DNA of 64,000 nucleotides from Candidatus Coatesiibacteriota bacterium (GTDB lineage Bacteria; RBG-13-66-14; B26-G2; JAUVZD01). Positions within the stretch are counted from its first letter, which is position 1; every line of letters starts with the position of its first letter. The stretch spans positions 124,001-188,000 of the forward strand of contig JAUVZD010000001.1 in assembly GCA_030602715.1 (NCBI GenBank). Direction: 5' to 3'. Below are positions 49,398-57,929 of this stretch, in pieces. The translations under genes and the position numbers were made by a program. The notes beneath the pieces are model-generated. The model had not been told where the DNA came from and made no database searches. It worked only from the letters and a program-made list of their open reading frames with translations.

Positions 49398-50136
49398 CCC
49401 AGACCTGGTCACTTTCCAATGCCAGTCGGGCTTCCTCCCGGCTTAGCTCTCTGAACTCCCCCTCGGCAAAATTTTTTAGCTTTAACTTTCCGATGGCGAT
49501 TCTCTGCAGGTCCAGGACTTCATATCCCAGGGTGGAGAAGATGCGCCGGACTAAACGCTTCCGCCCCTCAACGACGGCAACCTCCACCAGCCAACCTTCG
49601 GATGTAGCTTTGGAAGCCCTTATCTTTGCCCGGGCGCCCCTGCCATCACCCAGCTCCACCCCCCGCTCAATCGTCTCCTTATCCTGGGCGGTCAACCTCT
49701 TGGATAACAATACCCGATAAACCTTCACCACCTTCTTGCCGGGGTGGAGCAGTTCCTGAGCGAAGTCTCCGTCGTTGGTCAGCAGTAAGAGACCACGGCT
49801 GTCCTTATCCAGCCGACCCACCGGAAACAGGCGCAGGTTTCGGGGGATGTCAACCCTCTGGGACTTGAGCAAGTCCATCACCGTGGGACGACCGAAGGGG
49901 TCTTTGACCGTGGTTAGATAATTTGGCGGCTTGTTGAGCATAAAGTAATAATGCCTTTCGTCAATAAAGACCCTCTCTCCGTCAAGGCGAACATCGTCGC
50001 TTGCCTCATCAACCCTTACGCCGGGGCTCTCGGCAACTTTGCCGTTCACCGTAACCCGACCGTCAAATATCAACCGGTCGCATTTTCTGCGGGCGGCGAC
50101 ACCGGCTCGAGCTAGAAAGAGGTTCAGGCGCATCAT
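49381..50136 (-). CDS. rluB: 23S rRNA pseudouridine synthase RluB-type
   Basis: A 251-aa protein of the RluB/RsuA family. An N-terminal S4 RNA-binding domain (RLNLFLARAGVAARRKCDRLI) precedes the catalytic domain with FPVGRLDKDSRGLLLLTNDG, where the Asp in RLDKDSRG is the nucleophile, and later IRASKATSEGWLVEV. It isomerises a uridine in 23S rRNA helix 89 region in RluB-type enzymes; RsuA-like or RluE/F-like specificity cannot be excluded. It is in the conserved order scpB-rluB-cmk. Confidence 0.92.
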   Translation of the reverse strand: MMRLNLFLARAGVAARRKCDRLIFDGRVTVNGKVAESPGVRVDEASDDVRLDGERVFIDERHYYFMLNKPPNYLTTVKDPFGRPTVMDLLKSQRVDIPRNLRLFPVGRLDKDSRGLLLLTNDGDFAQELLHPGKKVVKVYRVLLSKRLTAQDKETIERGVELGDGRGARAKIRASKATSEGWLVEVAVVEGRKRLVRRIFSTLGYEVLDLQRIAIGKLKLKNFAEGEFRELSREEARLALESDQVWDDNNH

Positions 50137-50142
50137 GGAGGC

Positions 50143-50676
50143 TCATCCTTCAGGAAGCTCAAAATCCTCCAACTTGGGAAGTTCCTTGATGCTGGCGAGT
50201 CCAAAATAGTCAAGAAAGCGGGCGGTGGTGCCATACATCAGCGGTCTGCCCAGCACTTTCTTGCGCCCCACAATGCGAATCAGTTTTTTCTCCAGAAGAC
50301 TGCGCACCACGCTGTCGGAAGCCACCCCACGAATCTCCTCTATCTGTGCTTTTATAGCCGGCTGGCGGTAGGCGATGATAGCCAGGGTCTCCAGAGCCGC
50401 TTTAGATAGCGAGGTTTTTTTGGTGGTGTCCTTGAGCTTCTTGATATATTCGGCGAACTGGGGCAGAGTAACCAGCTGGTATCCTCCGGCAATTCTCCTG
50501 ATGGTGAAACTGTGCTTGGAGCCGGCATATTCCCCCTTCAACTCCTCCACCGCTCGCCGGATCTGCCGATTCTCCACCCCCTCTATCGCCCGGGCAAAGT
50601 CATCCAGGGTGAGGGGACCCTCTAGGGCAAAGAGCAATGCCTCTACAACTGTCTTTATCTCCTTTTCGTCTTTCAT
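50143..50676 (-). CDS. scpB: Segregation and condensation protein ScpB
   Basis: A 177-aa kleisin partner with two winged-helix domains. It starts KTVVEALLFALEGPLTLDD and has the conserved TLAIIAYRQPAIKAQIEEIRG segment (here in two blocks) and GRPLMYGTTARFLDYFGL. ScpB dimers bind ScpA and bridge SMC heads in chromosome condensation. No smc gene is in the window. It overlaps the scpA stop by 4 bp. Confidence 0.95.
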   Translation of the reverse strand: MKDEKEIKTVVEALLFALEGPLTLDDFARAIEGVENRQIRRAVEELKGEYAGSKHSFTIRRIAGGYQLVTLPQFAEYIKKLKDTTKKTSLSKAALETLAIIAYRQPAIKAQIEEIRGVASDSVVRSLLEKKLIRIVGRKKVLGRPLMYGTTARFLDYFGLASIKELPKLEDFELPEG

Positions 50677-51395
50677 ATCAGATGAATGCGGACAGTCTTG
50701 AAGTTCTCCTGTTGGTGAATTTTTATGCGGGCTTGCTTGACCAGCTCCAGGATTGCCAGCAGGGTGACGATCAACTCCATCTTATAGTAACTCTTGCTCT
50801 CCAAAAAGAGCTCCACCAACTCGTCCAGCATAAGGTTGCCCTCATTCTTTGCCAGCACCTGAACTATCTCGTCAACCCGTTCGCCCACACTGACCCTGGG
50901 TCGTTCTATCTCCAACGGTTCCAGGTGGCGGTAGCGTGTAAGCAGATTGCGGAAGGTCATAAGCAGACCGTAGATGTCCATAGTTATCTCCAGCCGCTCC
51001 ACCATCTCGCTTTCGCCGTCTGCGTCGGCGGGGCGTCTGTATTCCTCCGCCCGAGCCTGTGCCAGCTCAGAGAGTTGTTCGGAAGCCTCCTTGAAACGTT
51101 GATATTCCAGAAGTTGACCTACCAGGACGGTGCGGGGATCATATTCTTCGTCTGAGTCCATCTCCTTGCGGGGTAGGAGCATCTGCGACTTTATCTTCAG
51201 CAGGTCGGCAGCCATAACAAAGTAGTCAGCGGCAAGCTCTACATCCAGCTCCTCCATCAGGCGCACATAGTCCAGATACTGCCTGGTGATCTCGGCTATG
51301 GGGATATCATAAATATCAATCTCATCCTTGCGGATGAGAAAGAGCAAGAGATCCAAAGGTCCCTCAAATAGCTCCAATCTGACTGCGTATTTCAT
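50673..51395 (-). CDS. scpA: Segregation and condensation protein ScpA
   Basis: A 240-aa kleisin. The N-terminus has the signature LELFEGPLDLLLFLIRKDEI followed by YDIPIAEITRQYLDYV, and the C-terminal winged helix includes VTLLAILELVKQARIKIHQ. ScpA links the two SMC heads. It lies between trpS (4-bp overlap) and scpB (4-bp overlap), so all three are coupled. Length is in the family range. Confidence 0.95.
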   Translation of the reverse strand: MKYAVRLELFEGPLDLLLFLIRKDEIDIYDIPIAEITRQYLDYVRLMEELDVELAADYFVMAADLLKIKSQMLLPRKEMDSDEEYDPRTVLVGQLLEYQRFKEASEQLSELAQARAEEYRRPADADGESEMVERLEITMDIYGLLMTFRNLLTRYRHLEPLEIERPRVSVGERVDEIVQVLAKNEGNLMLDELVELFLESKSYYKMELIVTLLAILELVKQARIKIHQQENFKTVRIHLI

Positions 51396-52369
51396 AGCCT
51401 CATTGCCGTCATTACCCGCTTCAGGGTAGCGGAAGCTACTTGGCGAGCACGGGCGTCGCCGGTTGCCAGAACATCTTTTACATAATCATGGTCTTCCTCA
51501 AGCTTGGAGCGCTTTGCCTTGATGGGCGCCAGCTCCTCTATTATGGCATCTGCAAGCTCTCCTTTGCACTCCTTGCACCCCAGTTTTGCGGTCTTGCAAT
51601 CCGCAGCTATCCCCTCGTTCCTGGCGGAATTGTATATCCGGTGATAGGAGAAGACATTACACTCCTCGGGGTGCCCCACGTCCTCCTTTCGGGGTCGTTT
51701 GGGGTCGGTTATCATCGTAGCCACCATATTGCGAATCTGCTGAGGAGAATCCTTCAGGTAGATGGCGTTGCCATAAGACTTGCTCATCTTGCGGCGGTCG
51801 GTGCCCAACAAGCGTTTGACCGGGGTAAGCAGTGCCTGCGGTTCAATCAACACCGCTCCGTATGTATTATTAAACCGCCTGACTATCTCCCGGGCCATCT
51901 CCAGATGAGGAAGTTGGTCCTCGCCGATGGGCACATAATCGGCGTCATGGATGACGATGTCGGTTGCCATCAGCACCGGATAACCCAACATTCCGTAGCC
52001 CACAGTCTCCCCCAGACCCAACTCCTTCACCTGCTCCTTATAAATGGGACAGCGCTCCAGCCAACTGACCGATGTAATCATGGAGAGGAGCAGGTGGAGC
52101 TGATAGTGTTCGGGAATGTGGGATTGCACAAAGAGTGTGGAGCGCTGGGGGTCAATTCCCACGGAGAGCAAGTCAATGGCTACATCCCGGATATAGTCCT
52201 GCAACCGCCCGGTGTCGGAGCGGTCGGTTAGATAGTGCAGGTCGGCGATGAAATATGAGCAGTCATACTCATCCTGCAGTTCAGCCCAGTTGCGCAGTAT
52301 CCCCTCCAGATGACCCAGATGCAGGGGACCGGTTGGTCGAGTTCCAGATAGGACTTTCTTCTTAGCCAT
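51392..52369 (-). CDS. trpS: Tryptophanyl-tRNA synthetase
   Basis: A 325-aa class I synthetase charging tRNA-Trp. The HIGH-type motif is RPTGPLHLGHLEG near residues 11-23, and the KMSKS loop is DRRKMSKSYGNA. YPVLMATDIVIHDADYVPIGEDQ contains the Trp/ATP pocket (shown in part). Length is typical of the compact bacterial form. It heads the scpA-scpB-rluB-cmk-plsC-ispH run, a neighbourhood often kept in bacteria. Confidence 0.95.
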   Translation of the reverse strand: MAKKKVLSGTRPTGPLHLGHLEGILRNWAELQDEYDCSYFIADLHYLTDRSDTGRLQDYIRDVAIDLLSVGIDPQRSTLFVQSHIPEHYQLHLLLSMITSVSWLERCPIYKEQVKELGLGETVGYGMLGYPVLMATDIVIHDADYVPIGEDQLPHLEMAREIVRRFNNTYGAVLIEPQALLTPVKRLLGTDRRKMSKSYGNAIYLKDSPQQIRNMVATMITDPKRPRKEDVGHPEECNVFSYHRIYNSARNEGIAADCKTAKLGCKECKGELADAIIEELAPIKAKRSKLEEDHDYVKDVLATGDARARQVASATLKRVMTAMRL

Positions 52370-52423
52370 AGGTCTCCCTTATACACCGGTCCGATAATGG
52401 ACGCTCCGTCTTCCGGGATGTGG

Positions 52424-52984
52424 TCAATTGACAATAATGCTATTCATCATGGAGTGGAAATCTTGCAGGGTTATCTCAAAGTCCCGCTCCATAACGTCTA
52501 TACCGCAGAAGAAATAATAGCGTTGTGTGGAGAATACCACCACAATGCCGTGTTTATCAATGTCACCTTCTGTGCAAGTATATTCCAGCCAGATACCCTT
52601 CTTTCCAGCCACGGTATACTCCGTCATCTCCACCCGTTCATAGTTCTCTTTGGTGGCATAGTAGTTATTCTGCTCCGTCTTCTCCACCAGCTTCTTTATG
52701 TCCCCATAACTCGGTGCTTCGTCCTCGGTATTCTCGTAGAAGGTTATCGCCAGATGAGCCCTGGTGATTCGGTTGTAACCTCCGAATACCATCGGACCGG
52801 GCATGTCTATATATATCTCCCAATCGTAGCTGGGAACGGAAAAGGTGAATCCCAGGCGCTTATTGACATAGAGGAGCTCGTCAATTCCCTGAGCGTAAGC
52901 CCAGGCGGAGAATATGAAAAGCAAAGAAAGAGAAAGAATTAGAATCCGCACCGGTCTTTCAGCTCTATTATCCGTCGTTTTCAA
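52424..52984 (-). CDS. Secreted hypothetical protein, 186 aa
   Basis: An exported protein: signal segment at about residues 12-31 ending AYAQ, then a single alpha/beta domain starting GFTFSVPSYDWEIYI and including ARLAITF-like and KKLVEKTEQNNYYATKENYE segments. The domain resembles the broad group of small secreted proteins with the FSVP-x-W start (PsbP/DUF1795-like), but assignment is only tentative. No catalytic motif is evident. It is 55 bp upstream of trpS on the same strand. Confidence 0.6.
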   Translation of the reverse strand: MKTTDNRAERPVRILILSLSLLFIFSAWAYAQGIDELLYVNKRLGFTFSVPSYDWEIYIDMPGPMVFGGYNRITRAHLAITFYENTEDEAPSYGDIKKLVEKTEQNNYYATKENYERVEMTEYTVAGKKGIWLEYTCTEGDIDKHGIVVVFSTQRYYFFCGIDVMERDFEITLQDFHSMMNSIIVN

Positions 52985-53026
52985 AAATTACCCCTTTCTT
53001 GAACCGTAGCTCGGTGAGAGAGTTGC

Positions 53027-53767
53027 TTAAAAAGTCCCGCCAAGAAAGATATTGACTAAGGCGAACAAAATGTTGATATTGAAACCGCTGAAGATATAAC
53101 TCCCCAAACTGACCGGAGGAATGATGATATATGCAAAGACGCTTACGCCGGTCATCATCCCGATGACGATAAGCCCGATGAGAATCATCGGTCCATAACG
53201 ATACAGCCAGGAAAACTTCGCCGCCTTATCCGCAGGAAGCATGCCGAATAGTATGTGTGCGCCGTCCAACGGTGGTATGGGCAGTAGGTTGAAGACCGCC
53301 AGTATCAGGTTGAAGAACATGCCATAGACAAGGAGCATAAAAATTATTCTTATAGCCATAGAAGGCATAACCCAAGACGAAGAGAAGAACGCTTGTTGAG
53401 CCCATTCGTTCACCGGGAAAGCCATCCTGATTATTATGCCGAATATGAGGGCGCAGATGATATTCGCTCCCGCCCCGGCGGCGCTGGTTAAGATGATGCC
53501 TTTGCGGGGCTCCCGGAAGTTGGCGGCGTTTATAGGCACCGGCTTAGCCCACCCGAAGTGGGCGATGAAAAGCAGGATGGTGCCGACGGGGTCAAGATGA
53601 ACCAAGGGGTTGAGCGTCAGCCTCCCGGCCAGGCGGGCGGTGGGGTCCCCCATCTTGTTCGCCATCCAGGCGTGGGCGAACTCATGAATGGTCAAACCGA
53701 AGAGTATCCCCGGTGTTAAGACCAACAATTGCTTGAGGATGGAGGCAAAATCCAGGTTCCCAAACAA
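53027..53767 (-). CDS. Site-2 protease family M50 metallopeptidase
   Basis: A 246-aa intramembrane zinc protease. Zinc-binding HEFAHAW is near residue 28 in the first helix region, and the third ligand lies in NLLPIPPLDGAHILFG further along. This is the short, PDZ-lacking form (rhomboid-like size, group similar to B. subtilis YwhC/YdjN relatives) with six predicted membrane segments. Such proteins cleave membrane-spanning peptides; the substrate is unknown. It has its own promoter just upstream. Confidence 0.88.
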   Translation of the reverse strand: MFGNLDFASILKQLLVLTPGILFGLTIHEFAHAWMANKMGDPTARLAGRLTLNPLVHLDPVGTILLFIAHFGWAKPVPINAANFREPRKGIILTSAAGAGANIICALIFGIIIRMAFPVNEWAQQAFFSSSWVMPSMAIRIIFMLLVYGMFFNLILAVFNLLPIPPLDGAHILFGMLPADKAAKFSWLYRYGPMILIGLIVIGMMTGVSVFAYIIIPPVSLGSYIFSGFNINILFALVNIFLGGTF

Positions 53768-53803
53768 AGATACCCCTTTCCGGTCATAGAGTGATTGAGG
53801 ATA

Positions 53804-53832
53804 ATAATAACTTAACTTAAACCAAAATCCAA
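53804..53832 (-). promoter_or_regulatory. Promoter of M50 protease gene
   Basis: Minus strand TTGGAT (53827-53832), 17-bp spacer, TATTAT (53804-53809), about 40 bp upstream of the start codon. Confidence 0.55.
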
Positions 53833-53851
53833 GTGAAAGTTAGCTTGAAAT

Positions 53852-54790
53852 CTATGCCCCCGGATGGTGTTTGTCTATAATCTCTTTCAACCGCTTGTCC
53901 TTTATCCTGGTGTATATCTGGGTTGTTGATGGCTTAACATGTCCCAAAAGCGCCTGCACCGTCTTCAGGTCGGCTCCGCCCTCCATAAGATGGGTGGCGA
54001 AGGAGTGGCGAATCATGTGGGGGTGTATATCTAGATTCAAACTCTGAGCGTATCGCTTGACCATCTGCCAGAAGGCAACCCTGGTGATAGCTCCGCCCTT
54101 CTTACTCAGAAATAGCGGTGCCTGGGGATTGAGGGCATCTTTGGGTCGCAGGCGCAGATAGCTGTTCAGCTTCTTTAACGCCAGCTCCCCCAGAGGCACC
54201 ACCCTCTCCCGTCCCCCTTTTCCGCTCACCCGGATGAAACCTATGCGCATATCCACCTGTCCTATAGTCGCCCCGGTAAGCTCGCTTGCACGCAGTCCCC
54301 CGCTGTAGCAAAGCTCCAGCGCTGCTCCGTCACGATTCAGTTTCATCTCTTTATAAAGGGTAAGCCTATCCGTCTCTTTTAATTCCTCAATTTGTTTATA
54401 TGGGGCTTCCAGTAAGGCTTCAATTATCTCCTGTTCCTGGGATTTGGGCAGGCTGGAGGGGAGTTTTATGCTCTCAATTAATTCGCTGGGGTCGTGGTCT
54501 ATTATCCCTTCCCTTTGCAGGAAGCGAAAGAGGATGCGCAGGGAGGAGAGCCTGCGAGCCAGCGTCCTGGGGCTGTCCCCCTCACCGCTTCGCCCCAGGA
54601 GAAATTTGCTGATGTGCTTGCGGGTGATCTCTGCGGGTTTAGTAATCCCCTTCTGGGCACAGTAGTCGGTGAAATATGCCAGGTCTCTTGTATAGGCTTC
54701 AACAGTCAGTTCGGAGAGTCCCCTCTCCGCCCGCAGATATACGAAAAGTTCAGCAATGGAGCGCTCCAGAGGCGTTTTCAGGGGGGACAT
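53852..54790 (-). CDS. Tyrosine recombinase XerC/XerD type
   Basis: A 312-aa recombinase that resolves chromosome dimers at dif, or a related integrase. The N-terminal SAM-like core-binding domain starts SIAELFVYLRAERGLSELTV in part. The catalytic set is intact: first Arg in YSGGLRASELTG, Lys in GKGGRERVVPLG, HMIRHSFATHL with H and R, GHVKPSTTQIYTRI with the His and the nucleophilic Tyr. Length and gene context (chromosomal, no phage genes) favour a Xer protein. Overlaps neither neighbour but is only 2 bp from deoA, so they form one unit. Confidence 0.9.
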   Translation of the reverse strand: MSPLKTPLERSIAELFVYLRAERGLSELTVEAYTRDLAYFTDYCAQKGITKPAEITRKHISKFLLGRSGEGDSPRTLARRLSSLRILFRFLQREGIIDHDPSELIESIKLPSSLPKSQEQEIIEALLEAPYKQIEELKETDRLTLYKEMKLNRDGAALELCYSGGLRASELTGATIGQVDMRIGFIRVSGKGGRERVVPLGELALKKLNSYLRLRPKDALNPQAPLFLSKKGGAITRVAFWQMVKRYAQSLNLDIHPHMIRHSFATHLMEGGADLKTVQALLGHVKPSTTQIYTRIKDKRLKEIIDKHHPGA

Positions 54791-54792
54791 TG

Positions 54793-56121
54793 CTATTTCA
54801 GCACCTCCAATATTAGCGGAAGTTCCTCCGGCGGCTCATCACCTATCAAGACCGCTTTCTCTACTCTCGTTAAATAGTCGCTTTCACTGCCCCGATTAAA
54901 GTGCAGTTCCACCAATTCCTCGCCGACCTCAACCTCATCGCCTACCTTGGCGCTGAAGACCAAGCCCGCGCTGTGGTCAATCTCATCCTCCATACTCTCC
55001 CGCCCGGCACCCATGCTCCGGGCAAGTTCGCCAATCTGGTAGGCGTCCATCGCTATGATGTAACCGTCTCTTGGTGCCTTAAATGCGGTCTTTTTGCTTG
55101 CTTCTGTAAATTTTTCCGTATCCTCAATAAAGCTCACATCTCCGCCCTGGGCGGAGACCAGAGAGAACAGGCGCTCGTAGCCCCATCCTTTTACCCAAGC
55201 CTCCTCCAATCTCTCTCTGCCCTCAGGCTCCCCCTCAACTATACCGGCAAGTATCAACATCTGGGCGCCGAGGGCTAGGGTAACCTCCACCACATCCGAT
55301 GGGCTACCCGGCAGAGCTCTGAGCAGTTTCACCGCCTCACCAAGCTCAAGGGAGTTGCCCACCGCAAAGCCCAGGGGCTGGTCCATATTGGTCAGTAGCG
55401 CCCGGCAGGAGCGACCGGCTCCCTCGGCGATTGCCACCATTGCCTTACCCAATTCCCTTGCCCTTTCCACCTGAGCCATGAAAGCGCCCCTGCCGAATTT
55501 GACATCCAGCACCAGGGCGTCGTTTTCCACCGCCAGCTTCTTGCCCATAATGGAGGAGGCGATGAGCGGAAGGGAAGCCACGGTGCCGGTAGCGTCCCGC
55601 AGGCGGTAGAGAACCCCGTCGGCGGGGGCAAGCTCCGGTCCCTGGGCGGCGATTAGCCAACCTGCCTGCGCCAGCACCCTCTCCATCTCCTCTACACTCA
55701 GTTGGGTCTTTATCCCGGGTATAGATTCCAGCTTGTCTATGGTTCCGCCGGTGTGACCGAGACCTCTGCCTGCGGTCAGCGGCACAGCCACCCCGCAGGC
55801 GGCTACCAACGGACCCACCAGAAAGCTGACCTTATCCCCCACTCCGCCTGTGCTGTGTTTGTCCACCAAAGGAAGCTTTATATTGGGAAAGGCAATCCTT
55901 TTTCCTGAATCGACTATACCCTCGGTTAGAGCCAACATTTCCCCCTCGCTCAAGCCCCGAAGATAAACCGCCATGAGAAAGGCGCTCACCTGATAGTCCG
56001 GCACAACCCCTTCGCCAATGCTGTGGATGAAGCGGGAGTAAAATTGCTCCGAAAGTTCCTCGCCGTCCCGCTTGGCGATTATGCCCTCAAGGAATGTCTG
56101 TGGGTTTTGGGGCGTAGCCAT
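54793..56121 (-). CDS. deoA: Pyrimidine-nucleoside (thymidine) phosphorylase
   Basis: A 442-aa nucleoside phosphorylase converting thymidine, uridine or deoxyuridine plus phosphate into base and (deoxy)ribose 1-phosphate. It has the family signature segment KHSTGGVGDKVSF and GRGLGHTGGTIDKLESI, plus DATGTVASLPLIASSIMGKK in the second domain, with the C-terminal domain KAPRDGYI. It appears to be the Gram-positive-like/Pdp branch, but the branch cannot be decided by eye. Its ATG overlaps the stop of the upstream TonB-type receptor (TGATG), implying coupling. Confidence 0.94.
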   Translation of the reverse strand: MATPQNPQTFLEGIIAKRDGEELSEQFYSRFIHSIGEGVVPDYQVSAFLMAVYLRGLSEGEMLALTEGIVDSGKRIAFPNIKLPLVDKHSTGGVGDKVSFLVGPLVAACGVAVPLTAGRGLGHTGGTIDKLESIPGIKTQLSVEEMERVLAQAGWLIAAQGPELAPADGVLYRLRDATGTVASLPLIASSIMGKKLAVENDALVLDVKFGRGAFMAQVERARELGKAMVAIAEGAGRSCRALLTNMDQPLGFAVGNSLELGEAVKLLRALPGSPSDVVEVTLALGAQMLILAGIVEGEPEGRERLEEAWVKGWGYERLFSLVSAQGGDVSFIEDTEKFTEASKKTAFKAPRDGYIIAMDAYQIGELARSMGAGRESMEDEIDHSAGLVFSAKVGDEVEVGEELVELHFNRGSESDYLTRVEKAVLIGDEPPEELPLILEVLK

Positions 56122-57797
56122 CAGTTGAGGAAACTCCAGGAGAAGCCCACCCGATAGAGACGGGGATAGCCGGGTAGTTGACCGTAAGGGGTGATTATGC
56201 GTTTATCCAGCAGGTTTTCAATCAGCATAAAGACCTCCACGGAGAGCACCCGCACCGAGAAACGCAGGTCCCAGAGATGGTAGTCGGGAAGGTCCCCATC
56301 GCTCACAGGACTATATTGATGAAACGGATTTGCGCCTGATGAGTTGTAGGTATGCTCCACGCCACCGTAAAGGCTGAATTTGCCCTTTTTGAAGGAGGGA
56401 TTGAAAGCGAACATAGAGTATAGGGCGAATTTGGGCTTTTGGGGGGTGGGATTACTCTGGATGGAGAAGGAATTTGCCAGAAGGAAGTTCGCCGGCAGGC
56501 GAAACTGAAGGAAGCCCAAGCCTCCAACGCTATCACTAGCCTCATCGGTATCGTAGAAGCAAGCCAGATAAAACTGACCGCGATTGAGGAAATATAATTT
56601 CCCGCCGGCGAGCAGAGAATAGCCCTTCCGGCTCTCCCCGTCCGATGGGTGGTGATAATTGAAGCCCAGGTTGGTGAAGAGGTTGATATTCTCCGCGGCG
56701 AGAAGCGAGAGACCGGCGGTGGGCGTAATCCGGTAGTTCTTTTGCTCATCAACTTCCAGTTGGAGCCCGGTCAATAGGTTAAACTTCCGGGTCAGGGATA
56801 CCCCCAGACTTGAGAGCGCCCTCCCCTCCCAATCGCCGGAGGGGGAGCTGACAGATTGAAGCGAGCTATACCAACCCAACTTTCCGCCTTCAGGGGAATA
56901 TAGTCCATCCAGGCGGATAAAGGGGCTGGAGGTTATCTTATTGTCCACGCTCTCCCGATGGTAGGAGAATTCCCCTCCCAGGAGCCAGGACCCCACCTCC
57001 CATCTGGGCGCCAGCCACAGACGGGTAAGCCCCAACTCCTCCTTGAGCGGTAGATTTCCCCCCCCACCCCTGCTCACACCGGACCAACTGAATCCCCCGA
57101 GTGAGGAGAAGCGGTCAAAATTGAGGTTGCTGGAGAGGGTCATGTTTCCGCCAGAGTAACTGCGATTGGTTTCGTATCCGCGGAACAGGAGCCGGTTTCC
57201 GCTTACGGTGAAGTCGTAGTGCGGAAGGCTGTAGCTGAAGGCGAATTTGTAGCGCTCCAGGTCAAAACTACCGTCGGCTGCCATAATATAAGCGTCAGCC
57301 TGCTCCACTCTCTGGTGGCGGGTTACTATGTTGACCACCTCAGTGCAGTCGGCGTATAGACCGACCAGCGGTCCCTGATAGACCTCCACATAAGCGATAT
57401 TCTCCAGAGGGATGGAGTTGAGTTCATACAAGCCTCCTGAGGACGGCTGCAGGTAAAAGCCGTCAATCATAATGACCGGCTGTTTACCACTATAGCCCTC
57501 AAGCTTTCCGTCACATCCGGGAATCTCCTCGGCCCGGATGCCCGGCAAGGTGTCCAGAAAATCCCCCAGGTTGACATATCCGGAGCGGCGAATCCAATCC
57601 CCTTCTATGCGAAAGCAAGGGAAGGGGAGGGTTCGCTCCATGATCCCAGCGGGGTTTAAGCCGGGTATAGCGGGATACCATTCCCCGAAAAAATCCCGGG
57701 GTGGCTTGGGTTCCAGTTGAGGAGAGATGTAGTCCTGACTTAAGGCGGAACCACAGAGCGCCAGGAAAATGATGAGGATGTTTACCGCTTTATTCAA
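56121..57797 (-). CDS. TonB-dependent receptor-like outer-membrane protein
   Basis: A 558-aa exported protein. A signal peptide ending ALSQD is followed by a plug domain (SGYVNLGDFLDTLPGIRAEE, MIDGFYLQPS, IAYVEVYQGPLVGLYADC; typical plug strand pattern DG...PxExIxxVEVxxGP) and a 22-strand-like barrel of about 400 residues ending YRVGFSWSFLN. The plug lacks a recognisable TonB box, though one can be cryptic. It is shorter than the BtuB below. It is translationally coupled to deoA, so nucleoside or nucleobase import is one hypothesis; it has its own promoter overlapping the btuB terminator. Confidence 0.8.
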   Translation of the reverse strand: MNKAVNILIIFLALCGSALSQDYISPQLEPKPPRDFFGEWYPAIPGLNPAGIMERTLPFPCFRIEGDWIRRSGYVNLGDFLDTLPGIRAEEIPGCDGKLEGYSGKQPVIMIDGFYLQPSSGGLYELNSIPLENIAYVEVYQGPLVGLYADCTEVVNIVTRHQRVEQADAYIMAADGSFDLERYKFAFSYSLPHYDFTVSGNRLLFRGYETNRSYSGGNMTLSSNLNFDRFSSLGGFSWSGVSRGGGGNLPLKEELGLTRLWLAPRWEVGSWLLGGEFSYHRESVDNKITSSPFIRLDGLYSPEGGKLGWYSSLQSVSSPSGDWEGRALSSLGVSLTRKFNLLTGLQLEVDEQKNYRITPTAGLSLLAAENINLFTNLGFNYHHPSDGESRKGYSLLAGGKLYFLNRGQFYLACFYDTDEASDSVGGLGFLQFRLPANFLLANSFSIQSNPTPQKPKFALYSMFAFNPSFKKGKFSLYGGVEHTYNSSGANPFHQYSPVSDGDLPDYHLWDLRFSVRVLSVEVFMLIENLLDKRIITPYGQLPGYPRLYRVGFSWSFLN

Positions 57798-57826
57798 CTT
57801 TTATGTCAGCTCCCTAAATTTGTGCA

Positions 57827-57855
57827 AATATAGCACGCAGGCTTATCCATGTCAA
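57827..57855 (-). promoter_or_regulatory. Consensus promoter of receptor-deoA-xer unit
   Basis: Minus strand TTGACA (57850-57855), 17-bp spacer, TATATT (57827-57832). It starts within the T-run of the btuB terminator, about 30-50 bp upstream of the receptor gene. Confidence 0.8.
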
Positions 57856-57884
57856 AAAGAAAAAGCCCGGCAATGTGCCGAGCT
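57852..57884 (-). terminator. Intrinsic terminator of btu operon
   Basis: Minus strand stem AGCTCGGC / GCCGGGCT (57884-57877 with 57871-57864), followed by TTTTTCTTTTT. It overlaps the -35 box of the next promoter. Confidence 0.85.
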
Positions 57885-57929
57885 TTGTCCAAGGTGGAAG
57901 ATGCACCGATTTTGTTTTGAGGTAGGAAT

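Noticed and set aside
53852-54790. Phage or island integrase
   Set aside because: No phage genes, att-like repeats or atypical composition; length and context match chromosomal Xer recombinases.
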